DNA of 45,790 bases, taken from contig CAYPJU010000049.1 of assembly GCA_964411125.1 (NCBI GenBank), positions 1 to 45,790 of the forward strand, written 5' to 3'. Below the pieces are notes generated by a model. The model had not been told where the DNA came from and ran no database searches. It saw only the letters and a program-made list of their open reading frames with translations. Each line of letters opens with the position of its first letter. The stretch's first letter is position 1. This DNA comes from JBFIHF01 sp964411125. GTDB lineage: Bacteria > Myxococcota_A > Bradymonadia > Bradymonadales > Bradymonadaceae. Shown here piece after piece: positions 39,018-45,790 of this stretch. A program made the translations under genes and the position numbers.

Positions 39018-40442
39018 ATGCCTGGATCGGACCCCCTCTCCCAATATCTGTTCGAAAACCGTCGCGGTGGCGACACCGCGATGCACAAGGCGGACGCTCA
39101 GCTCATCGAGATGGCGCGGGCCGTCGTCGCCTACGCGGTCGACCGCGTCTCGGGGTCCGCCCCGGCGCTCGGCGCGCCGCGCACGGAGAGCGAGCTCCTC
39201 GAGGAGGTCGGCGAGACGATCACCCCCGAGGGGATCGGCGGCCAGGTCGCCTTCGAGATGTTCCGGGACGTCCTCGTGAAGGCGACCGTACCGATCGACC
39301 ACCCCCGGCACCTCGCCTTCGTCGCAGCCGCACCCAGCCGCGCCGCGGTGATGTTCGACCTCGTGACGTCCGCCGCCAGCATCCACGGCGCCTACTGGAT
39401 GGAGGGGGCCGGAGGGATCTTCTGCGAGAACCAGGCGATGAAGTGGTTGGTCTCGCTGACCGGCCTGCCGGAGGGCGCATTCGGCGTCTTCACGAGCGGC
39501 GGGACCGCCGCCAACCTCTCGGCGCTGGTCGCCGCGCGAGACGCGTGGCGGGCGAGGTCGGACACCGCGTCCCACAGCCGGGCGCTCCTCATCGCATCCC
39601 ACGGTTCGCACTCCTCGATCGCGGCGATGGCCCGGGTCATGGATGCCGACGTCGTCCTGGCCGACTGTGAGACCGAGAACCTCCGTGGGCCGGCACTTCG
39701 ACGGGCGATCGACGCACTCGATCCCGCCGACCGCGCGCGCCTCTTCGCCGTCGTGGCCACTGCCGGCACCACCAACGCCGGGATCATCGACGACCTCGAC
39801 GGCATCGCGGACGTCTGCGACGCCGAGAACCTCTGGCTCCACGTGGACGCCGCATACGGCGGAGGCGCGCTCGCCGCCCCGTCGGTTCGCCACCTCTTCG
39901 CCGGGATCGAACGCGCCGACTCGATCACCGTCGACCCGCACAAGTGGTTCTTCTCGACGTACGACTGCGGCGCGGTCCTCTACCGCGACATGAGCCTCGC
40001 CGCGAACGCTCATGCGCAGAAGGGTGCGTACCTCGAGATCTTCGACGAGTCGGCGCGCGGCTTCAACCCGTCCGACTACCAGATTCAGTTGACCCGCCGC
40101 CTCCGAGGCCTTCCGCTGTGGTTCTCGCTGGCGATGCACGGCACCGACATCTACCGGGACGCCGTCGAGCGCGGCATCGAGCTGGCAAGACTCGCCGCCT
40201 CCCAGATCGAGGCGTGCGAACACGTCGAGCTGGTGCGGCCCCCCAGCCTGTCGGTCGTGTTGTTCCGCCGCCCCGGCTGGAGCCCGGAAGACTACCGTGC
40301 ATGGACGCACCGAAACCATCGCGACGGCGTGGCGCTCGTGACGCCCACGCGGTGGCGCGGCGAGACGGTCGTACGGTTCTGCTTCATCAACCCCGAGACG
40401 ACCGAGCAGGACATCGCCCTCATCCTCGAGACGATGCGCTGA
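39018..40442 (+). CDS. PLP-dependent group II amino-acid decarboxylase
   Basis: A 474-residue enzyme of the aromatic-L-amino-acid / diaminobutyrate decarboxylase family. Visible motifs: FTSGGTAANLSAL (158-170), the cofactor-stacking His198 (GSHSS), Asp277 in HVDAAYGGG, and Lys309 in VDPHKWFF, which forms the Schiff base with PLP. It decarboxylates an amino acid to an amine; whether this is tryptophan/tyrosine, glutamate-like or diaminobutyrate is not clear. The ATG at 39018 has GAAGG upstream. It is monocistronic and converges on the lipoprotein at 40486 with a 43-bp gap. Confidence 0.93.
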   Translation: MPGSDPLSQYLFENRRGGDTAMHKADAQLIEMARAVVAYAVDRVSGSAPALGAPRTESELLEEVGETITPEGIGGQVAFEMFRDVLVKATVPIDHPRHLAFVAAAPSRAAVMFDLVTSAASIHGAYWMEGAGGIFCENQAMKWLVSLTGLPEGAFGVFTSGGTAANLSALVAARDAWRARSDTASHSRALLIASHGSHSSIAAMARVMDADVVLADCETENLRGPALRRAIDALDPADRARLFAVVATAGTTNAGIIDDLDGIADVCDAENLWLHVDAAYGGGALAAPSVRHLFAGIERADSITVDPHKWFFSTYDCGAVLYRDMSLAANAHAQKGAYLEIFDESARGFNPSDYQIQLTRRLRGLPLWFSLAMHGTDIYRDAVERGIELARLAASQIEACEHVELVRPPSLSVVLFRRPGWSPEDYRAWTHRNHRDGVALVTPTRWRGETVVRFCFINPETTEQDIALILETMR

Positions 40443-40485
40443 CCCCTTCTACCCGGCGCGCAGCACCCGGACGATCGGCGCGCGC

Positions 40486-42627
40486 CTATTGCACGATGCA
40501 GATCCCGCCGCCGCAAAGACGCGAGCAGCAGTCGCCGTCCTCCGCGCACGACTCCCCGGGGCCGGCGCATCCATCGCAGTCGAGGTCGTCGAGGTCGATC
40601 ATCGTGTCGCAGTCGTTGTCGATGCCGTCGGTGCAGATCTCCGTCCGGTCGCAGCCGCACCCTTCGTCGGCCGCTCCATCGCAATCGTTGTCGACCCCGT
40701 CGCCGCACACTTCGGGTTCGATCGTACAGCAGTCCTCGTCGACCACCGCGTCGCAGTCGTTGTCGATGCCGTCGCAGATCTCGATGTCCGAAGGACACTC
40801 CTCCTCGGTGTCGATCACCCAGAACGCGCGGTGGTTACCCTCTTCGAGGTCCTGGAAGGGCATCCAGAACGATGCGTAGCTGGGGTCGGACTGACCGATG
40901 ACCGAGAAGTCGACCGCGGCGCCCCAGAGCTGGTCGCGACCGCCGTCGAGCGTGTGGCCGTACGCCCGGAGCGACGAGAAGGTGAGGAAGAAGACTTCGT
41001 CGGGGCGCGTCGAGGGCGCCCAGGTCGGCATCGAGTTACCGATATCGAGGATGCCGTCTTCGTGCCGCACGCGCTCGTTCAACCGCCCCATCGGGATCGG
41101 CTCGCCCCCCTCGGCTGGCACCAGGAACACCTCGGCCTGCTCCGAATCCTTCGATCCCCCCTCGGTGCGGACGAACGCGATGTACTTGCTGTCGGGCGAG
41201 TAGGACGGGAAGAAGAGCGTGTCCTTGTCGTTGTCGGCCGACGGAATCAAGACCTCCGGCGCGCCGAACTGGTCGGGCCCCGTGACCGGAATCCGCGCGA
41301 GCGACGTCCCCTCGACGCCCTTGTTCTTCAGCTCGGCCTCGCCGTACGCCACCGCGACGAAGTCTCCACTCGGCGACCAATCGGGGTGCGTCGCCGCCAT
41401 CCCTTCGGGCAGCGTCAGTTGCGAAATCTCCTGGCCGGTGTCGGCGTCGAACAGCCACAGCACGCCCTTGGCGGAGTAGAGGAGCCGCGTCGCGTCGGGG
41501 TTGAAGGTCGCCCAACCTCCGTCTCGCTCCTGCTCACCCATCGGCGGCATCAGCACGGCGCGGTCGGGAACCGTCACGGTCTGCGCGTTCTCGCCGTCGT
41601 AGTTCACGAACATCTTCTTCCCGTTCCGCGCCACCGTGTGGCACGAGACGCAGTCGTCGTTCCCCGACTCGGGGTCGGTGTAGAACTTCGTCGCGGTCGG
41701 CGACGAGATGTGCGCCTTCATCACGCCCTGTGCGCCGGTCGACCAGTAGTAGAGCGCGCCGAGGACCTCGCTGCGCGAGAAGTAGATGTCGATGGTCTGG
41801 GACGCGTAGACGGTGGCGGGATCGGCCTGGTCGACGCCGCGCACCGTCAGCTTCACGGACCGACCGGCATGCGTAGCCGCGAGCCAGCGCCACGCGTCGG
41901 GCTTCGGCAACATCTGGTCTTTGTCCGTGTAGAGCCGCACGTCGGCGACGTCGCTCTCGAAGCGCAGCTCGAACGCGTCGAGGTTCGGGGCGAGCCACTG
42001 GTACGTCGCGCGCTCGAGGTTTCGCGGGAACATCGTCTCGTGGCTCGGGTAGACGATCGTCAGCTCGGCTGCGTCGACGACATCGGCGGTCCGGTCGTCC
42101 GGAAAGAGGTCCGGCAGAGTGGCGGGCGCGTCGTCATCGACGCGGCTCGCCTCGAGCATCACGGTGAGGGTCGCCTCCGCCGACAGGTCGCCCGACGTCG
42201 CAGTGACCGTGGTCATCCCACCGACGCCCGCGCTCGTGAAGACTCCGTCCACGATCGCCCCCAGCGCGTCGTCCCCGAGAGTCCATTGAACCGTCGTGGT
42301 CACGTCCTGTTCCTGGCCGTCGACGGTACCGAACGCCGAGAACGTCGCGGTCTCGCCGGGATCGACTCCGTCGTCGAGTACCATCGCGCTCGCCGGGTCG
42401 ATGCGTAGCTCGCTAAGCCCCGGGATACCGGCGTCCGCACCGTTGTTCGAGCCGCCGCCGTTGTTCGCAGCGGCGTCGCTGCGCCCCCCGAGGTCGTTGG
42501 TCGTCATCCCGGCATCGGATCCGCCGTTGTTGGAATCTCCGTTGTTGGAACCCGTCGTCCCGTCACATCCGCCACAGGCGTACGAACAGAGGGCGACGAT
42601 CGACACTGCGAGCGCGAAACGTTTCAT
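40486..42627 (-). CDS. lipoprotein with CxxCH haem motif, TolB-type propeller and MopE-like repeats
   Basis: A 713-residue lipoprotein. Lipobox near YACGG (Cys18), then an Asn/Gly/Asp linker (SNNGDSNNGGSDAG). A BIG2-like Ig domain follows at about 70-155. CVSCH at 326-330 is a single c-type haem motif. A WD40/PD40 TolB-like propeller follows (about 335-600: TFNPDATRLLYSA, HPDWSPSGDFVAVA, FPSYSPDSKYIAFV). The tail has three MopE-type metal-binding motifs (CDGIDNDCD, CGDGVDNDCDG, CTDGIDNDCD) and a Cys-rich knot. It is probably an extracellular electron-transfer or binding protein; the function is not proven. GGAG precedes the ATG. Confidence 0.88.
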   Translation of the reverse strand: MKRFALAVSIVALCSYACGGCDGTTGSNNGDSNNGGSDAGMTTNDLGGRSDAAANNGGGSNNGADAGIPGLSELRIDPASAMVLDDGVDPGETATFSAFGTVDGQEQDVTTTVQWTLGDDALGAIVDGVFTSAGVGGMTTVTATSGDLSAEATLTVMLEASRVDDDAPATLPDLFPDDRTADVVDAAELTIVYPSHETMFPRNLERATYQWLAPNLDAFELRFESDVADVRLYTDKDQMLPKPDAWRWLAATHAGRSVKLTVRGVDQADPATVYASQTIDIYFSRSEVLGALYYWSTGAQGVMKAHISSPTATKFYTDPESGNDDCVSCHTVARNGKKMFVNYDGENAQTVTVPDRAVLMPPMGEQERDGGWATFNPDATRLLYSAKGVLWLFDADTGQEISQLTLPEGMAATHPDWSPSGDFVAVAYGEAELKNKGVEGTSLARIPVTGPDQFGAPEVLIPSADNDKDTLFFPSYSPDSKYIAFVRTEGGSKDSEQAEVFLVPAEGGEPIPMGRLNERVRHEDGILDIGNSMPTWAPSTRPDEVFFLTFSSLRAYGHTLDGGRDQLWGAAVDFSVIGQSDPSYASFWMPFQDLEEGNHRAFWVIDTEEECPSDIEICDGIDNDCDAVVDEDCCTIEPEVCGDGVDNDCDGAADEGCGCDRTEICTDGIDNDCDTMIDLDDLDCDGCAGPGESCAEDGDCCSRLCGGGICIVQ

Positions 42628-42802
42628 GTTGTCTCCAGGCTGAGCTGTGGAGACATGGTAGCACCGCTTGGGATGCGGGCCAAAGGCTTGCGAACGCCAG
42701 GAAGGCCAAGCGTCGGAACTCTAGCCAGATGCGAGCTTTTGGGGATTTTCGAGATGGCGGGATCGCCACCTCTCGAGCGAAAGAGAGCGATTCGCTCGGT
42801 CC

Positions 42803-43027
42803 TCAGACCGCCACCTTGCGTGGGCGAACCGGCTTCGTCTTTCGGCGCGGGCGGCGCGCCGAGCGAGGTTCGACGGCAGCCGGCTCTTCGACGCGGTCGA
42901 CCTGCCCGTTCATGAGCCTCGCCTCGATCTCGCCCCAATCGTCGAGCTCTAGCGCAAAGTCCTCCGGAGTGATCTCGTCGCCCCGCAGTCGCTGTCGTAG
43001 GTTCAGTAGCCAGTCCATGATCGCCAT
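42803..43027 (-). CDS. small protein with basic C-terminal tail
   Basis: A 74-residue protein. It begins MAIMDWLLNLRQRLRG, a short amphipathic helix, then an acidic patch (DEITPEDFALELDDWGEIE), and ends in a Pro/Arg/Lys-rich tail (SARRPRRKTKPVRPRK). No known family. GGGAG seven bases upstream of the ATG supports translation. A basic tail could bind nucleic acid. Confidence 0.6.
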   Translation of the reverse strand: MAIMDWLLNLRQRLRGDEITPEDFALELDDWGEIEARLMNGQVDRVEEPAAVEPRSARRPRRKTKPVRPRKVAV

Positions 43028-43212
43028 CGTTCTACTCCCAGTGTTGCTGCACCCTCACACCCTGCCGAGAGTTCGATCGCGATCCAACTGAAACGATCTG
43101 AAAGCGTCGCCCACCGCATGATGCGCGCCACGGATGTGCTGCTGAAGCCGACGCCGCCGAGAAGCGCGTGCCGAAATTGTCGCGTAGCTCATTGAAAAGT
43201 TACTACGGCAGT

Positions 43213-43241
43213 GGCGCGAGACGTGATGTCCGTCTCGCGCC
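43213..43241. terminator. 11-pair inverted repeat next to the scaffold gap
   Basis: GGCGCGAGACG (43213-43223) and CGTCTCGCGCC (43231-43241) are perfect complements around a seven-base loop (TGATGTC), 19 bases before the N run. It could be a terminator or a repeat end; long inverted repeats near assembly gaps often mark where assemblers break. Confidence 0.45.
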
Positions 43242-43259
43242 CGCGAAGTGAATCGGCCG

Positions 43260-43359
43260 NNNNNNNNNNNNNNNNNNNNNNNNNNNNNNNNNNNNNNNNN
43301 NNNNNNNNNNNNNNNNNNNNNNNNNNNNNNNNNNNNNNNNNNNNNNNNNNNNNNNNNNN
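43260..43359. other. 100-N scaffold gap
   Basis: Exactly 100 unknown bases. To its right the base composition falls and the codon use changes, so adjacency of the two sides is not certain. Confidence 0.95.
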
Positions 43360-43437
43360 CTCCGCAGCCTGATGTTCGGATGAATCAGGCGAAGTCGCTC
43401 GGCCCCGCACTCCCAGCGGCGGCTGTCGAAACACGCT

Positions 43438-43580
43438 GAGGCTGGGTCGGGCAGGGATGCCCGCCGACCGGACGCAGCCAGCGTGCATGGGGCACTGCAC
43501 TGCGTCGAGGCTGGGGCGGGCAGGGATGCCCGCCCTCCGAAATCTTCCAGCGCGCAAGGATGCCCGCCCTCCGAATGCTG
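43438..43580. repeat. GAGGCTGGG-CGGGCAGGGATGCCCGCC repeats
   Basis: Two long copies (43438-43470 and 43508-43540) and one short copy (about 43551-43577) share the core CGGGCA-GGGA-TGCCCG. Copy two extends to an eight-pair stem (43515-43522/43527-43534) with a GGGA GNRA loop. They are separated by unique sequence and flank the 3' end of the gene ending at 43590. Confidence 0.7.
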
Positions 43581-43589
43581 CCCCAGCGC

Positions 43590-44501
43590 TCATGGCGCGC
43601 GGTCTCCGGGTCCCGAGCTGTCATCGATGACCCCCAGTGTGCATCGAGTAGAATTGCCCACGTTCGCATCTCGGCTGCGAATGTATCGGAGCCAGTTTTC
43701 ATGGCGCGCTTCGGTGGCGTCGGGCGCGGGGGCCCGTTGGATCGCGCTCTCGAAGCTCGACCAGTCGGCCCCATCGTAAACGTCCGGAATACCGGTCAAA
43801 ACCGGCTCCGAATCGCCGCACCCCGCAGCCGGCGCTGGAAGAACTTGGAGCGTCACAACTCCGTCGAGCACCTCGAACTGTCGATATCGCCAGTGAAAAC
43901 TGCCTTCGTCACCCTCGAAGATCGCGCCTCCGACCCGTGCACCCGGGAGGTACGCCACTCCGCCACTCATGCTCCGCACATCCCCATCTTCCTCCAAATC
44001 GATGCCAGGAAAGTGCTGTGCTGAGGACTTGCTCATCCGAATCGACAGCGACTCTGGAAGACTGACTCCCGTGATGCTGACGACATCCTCGAACGAGATC
44101 TCGATCGCCCTGTGAGTCACCCTGTCTGCGGGGCACTCATCCACATCACGAAGTTCGAAGACCTCACTACCCAGACCATCGGGCCTCTCTTGGACATAGA
44201 TGGGAGAAGTCGACCACACCACGTCGGTGACGGTGCCGACGAAAATCGCGTCGGCCGCGTCGACCCAGGCTGCGAGGGACGGGCGGTATTCGACCGGGCT
44301 TGGCTCACTCTCGTCGGGACAAAGTCCGTCTGAGTCGGACGGCTCGCCAGCCGGAGTCGGCAACGACGTCGCCGCGGGCTTCTCTCGCTCGACCGTCGCT
44401 GGCGGTGAGACCTCGTCCGTTGCGGGCGAGTTGCCCGAGCTGCAGCCCGCCGCGAGCAGTGAACAGAGTGACATGGAGGCTATTTTTGCGAAATATTTCA
44501 T
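43590..44501 (-). CDS. uncharacterised lipoprotein
   Basis: A 303-residue lipoprotein: leader MKYFAKIASMSLCSLLAAGCSS (lipobox), a Pro/Thr/Ser linker to about residue 50, then a mixed beta region (ADAIFVGTVTDVVWSTSPIYV, IEISFEDVVSITGVSL) with several Cys (LCPDE, ECPAD, GCGDSE). The AIFVGTVTDV pattern is shared by several secreted proteins that I cannot assign. The ATG at 44501 has a strong GGGGAG site. The next gene upstream on this strand is the protease fragment, whose 3' end is about 74 bp away. Leader codons are A/T-rich relative to the rest of the window. Confidence 0.8.
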   Translation of the reverse strand: MKYFAKIASMSLCSLLAAGCSSGNSPATDEVSPPATVEREKPAATSLPTPAGEPSDSDGLCPDESEPSPVEYRPSLAAWVDAADAIFVGTVTDVVWSTSPIYVQERPDGLGSEVFELRDVDECPADRVTHRAIEISFEDVVSITGVSLPESLSIRMSKSSAQHFPGIDLEEDGDVRSMSGGVAYLPGARVGGAIFEGDEGSFHWRYRQFEVLDGVVTLQVLPAPAAGCGDSEPVLTGIPDVYDGADWSSFESAIQRAPAPDATEARHENWLRYIRSRDANVGNSTRCTLGVIDDSSGPGDRAP

Positions 44502-44575
44502 AACTTTCTCCCCTTTTGAGGTTGTAGAACCGCGCCAGTCGACAACGGCCCCTGATAAATAGAGTCGCGGTGAAG

Positions 44576-45112
44576 TCACTGCGATGTGTAATAGAGGACC
44601 GTGCCCCTGTCGGCGGAAAGGCCCGGCGCGTTCTTCGCCGATACAAATCCAACCGCTGCGCTCGTGAGTGTCTCAGAGTGTGACCATGAGGCCCCGTCGG
44701 TGGACTCACGAACTTGAATGTTTCCTCCCGACGTATGCGCGAGGAACCAGTCACCATTGTACCATGCAGTAGCACCAGAACCTGTGAGCCAGCCCACATC
44801 CTCCTCTGTGGAGTAGGCCACCGAGCTGCCTCCGCTGTACGTGTAAAATCTCGTTGTGGCCAACTGATAGGTGGTCGAATCGAGCGGGACGTAGGCCAGT
44901 ACGCAATCGTAAGACCCTGCGGAAGAGTACGGGCCGCATGCCAACGCTACGTTCGCGGCCGTTCTAATGCCGGTCTTGAACGGCTTGTTGAGCAATCGCC
45001 CTGTGCTGTCAGCGAGGCCGACGGAAAACCAGATTTCACGGTCTGCCGAATCATTTATGCGATTAGCGTTCACCCAGGCCGTAATTGTTTTTTTCAGACA
45101 CGGCCTCGTCAA
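44576..45112 (-). CDS. C-terminal fragment of frameshifted metalloprotease gene
   Basis: This frame, 178 codons, has no credible start codon or ribosome site of its own (it opens with TTG). It continues the protease from 45063 after the A7 run at about 45088-45094: removing one A joins the two frames as ...AVSEK-TITAWVNAN.... It carries repeated beta-strand blades (FYTYSGGSSVAYSTEEDVGWL, AWYNGDWFLAHTSGGNIQVR) resembling a sialidase/BNR-like or lectin-type propeller fragment. Composition is visibly lower in G+C than the rest of the window. Type and status (pseudogene, sequencing error or real slippage) are uncertain. Confidence 0.6.
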   Translation of the reverse strand: MTRPCLKKTITAWVNANRINDSADREIWFSVGLADSTGRLLNKPFKTGIRTAANVALACGPYSSAGSYDCVLAYVPLDSTTYQLATTRFYTYSGGSSVAYSTEEDVGWLTGSGATAWYNGDWFLAHTSGGNIQVRESTDGASWSHSETLTSAAVGFVSAKNAPGLSADRGTVLYYTSQ

Positions 45113-45790
45113 ATGCTGTAGATATCGGCGCGTAGGTCTTTATCTTCTTTGTGGTGGTGCAGGCCGAATCTACGCAATAACTCAAGTCTCCCTGAGTGTA
45201 ACCTGAGAAGCTGAGCCCGTAGGAGACTTGTCGAACATCGGAGACGCTGTTTATATTCGTGTAGGGATTGGACGATGTCAGGTCGCTCAGATAGTTCAAA
45301 CGCCAGCTATTCGGTTCTTCCGGAAACCAGTCGAGACTGTGGCCCGGCGAGTACGACCGGTAATAGTAGGTCGGTGAGCTGCTTAGGTAGTAGCCGGTGG
45401 AGCTTCCGAACCTGTAGCTGTATGCGCTGGAAGCCGGGCCCTTTGTGCCGGAGTCGTCACGGATTGCGCCGGTGCCTCGGACCCAGCCGGAATCCATATT
45501 GTAAATGGACGTACTGAAGGATGACGCGCCGTCGAGCTGAATTCGAAAGTCGACATCCTCGTATCGCCGTCCGAATTGACGCTCACGACAAGCGATGTCC
45601 CATGGGTACAATTCCCGTTTCCGCAATTTGCCGGTCGAATTGCCCATCACCGCGTTCTCAGCGCTCGGATGGTGTAGTCCCATCGCATGGCCGAATTCGT
45701 GGGTCAAGATGCCCTGAATATCGAAAGAGTCGTCATCCGTGAGCTCGGCGATCGAATAGGCGTGCTTACAGATACCGCCATCACACACCT
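45063..45790 (-). CDS. matrixin-type zinc metalloprotease, N-terminal part missing, frameshifted
   Basis: A partial gene: it enters from the window edge with no start or signal peptide, and this frame ends at 45063. It has the metzincin zinc motif HEFGHAMGLHH (HExxHxxGxxH) followed at normal spacing by a Met-turn (AVMGNS), the layout of M10/M57-type secreted proteases. A Ser/Tyr/Gly-rich beta region follows (YSYRFGSSTGYYLSSSPTYYY). The frame closes shortly after an A7 run, and the continuing sequence lies in the +1 frame. The G+C content is about half, unlike the genes left of the gap, suggesting transfer or a different contig. Confidence 0.72.
   Translation of the reverse strand, partial: VCDGGICKHAYSIAELTDDDSFDIQGILTHEFGHAMGLHHPSAENAVMGNSTGKLRKRELYPWDIACRERQFGRRYEDVDFRIQLDGASSFSTSIYNMDSGWVRGTGAIRDDSGTKGPASSAYSYRFGSSTGYYLSSSPTYYYRSYSPGHSLDWFPEEPNSWRLNYLSDLTSSNPYTNINSVSDVRQVSYGLSFSGYTQGDLSYCVDSACTTTKKIKTYAPISTAFDEAVSEKNNYGLGER

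Larger units (their letters stand above)
43028..43589. other. intergenic region with scaffold gap, no gene recognised
   Basis: The 43028-43212 part has no coding frame I trust. The 43360-43589 part after the gap contains repeats (listed separately) and no ribosome-binding site with a convincing frame. The N gap makes the region's true content unknown. Confidence 0.5.

Noticed and set aside
45063..45112. Programmed -1 ribosomal frameshift at the A7 run
   Set aside because: The continuing frame requires a +1 (or -2) shift; a -1 shift leads into a different frame.

Overview
The window is G+C-rich bacterial DNA, most likely from a myxobacterium-type organism (phylum Myxococcota). The reasons are three proteins ending in a MYXO-CTERM-like sorting tail (a Cys, a hydrophobic helix, then an Arg cluster), Cys-rich Myxococcus-type disulfide repeats, many secreted lipoproteins with Asp/Pro/Gly/Asn-rich linkers (DAG, PDAG and SNNG runs), MopE-like metal-binding repeats and a Ser/Thr kinase fused to a TPR-type region. 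The family calls come from reading motifs; no database search was run. Two runs of exactly 100 N (31354-31453 and 43260-43359) show this is a scaffolded draft, so distances and frames across them are unreliable.

Layout. At 1-5716 an unrecognised 599-residue protein is transcribed divergently from a degenerate EF-Tu-like protein. A strongly structured intergenic segment, an outer-membrane barrel-type protein and a SET-domain protein follow. At 5852-13497 come a secreted esterase/depolymerase-like lipoprotein, DNA polymerase I (polA) behind two PEGA-domain paralogs, a MYXO-CTERM protein with a CxxCH motif, and a three-helix membrane protein. At 13533-14002 lies an array of palindromic repeats with covarying arms. 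At 14026-21240 are a HerA-like ATPase, an RCC1 seven-bladed propeller lipoprotein and a protein kinase. At 21304-25480 an apparent envelope operon runs cyclophilin, beta-barrel protein, M16 peptidase. At 25658-36001 are surface proteins interleaved with small metabolic enzymes (glyoxalase-fold, aldo-keto reductase, SDR), a gap-split glycosidase-like lipoprotein, a thrombospondin-type-3/amidase fusion and a methyltransferase. At 36162-37748 two small genes each carry a near-identical 50-bp element just upstream. At 37826-43027 are further lipoproteins, a PLP-dependent decarboxylase and a small basic protein. To the right of the second gap the DNA becomes visibly less G+C-rich and holds a lipoprotein and a frameshifted matrixin-type metalloprotease that runs off the window.

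How the genes relate. Most of the content is envelope and secretion biology: more than a dozen predicted lipoproteins or sorted surface proteins, two barrel-type proteins, and folding and proteolysis factors. No complete defence system, prophage, CRISPR array, rRNA or tRNA was recognised. The least explained features are the duplicated 50-bp upstream element with its two genes, the covarying hairpin arrays, the structured intergenic RNA candidate at 3273-3390, the EF-Tu-like pseudo-GTPase, and the secreted TSP3-amidase.
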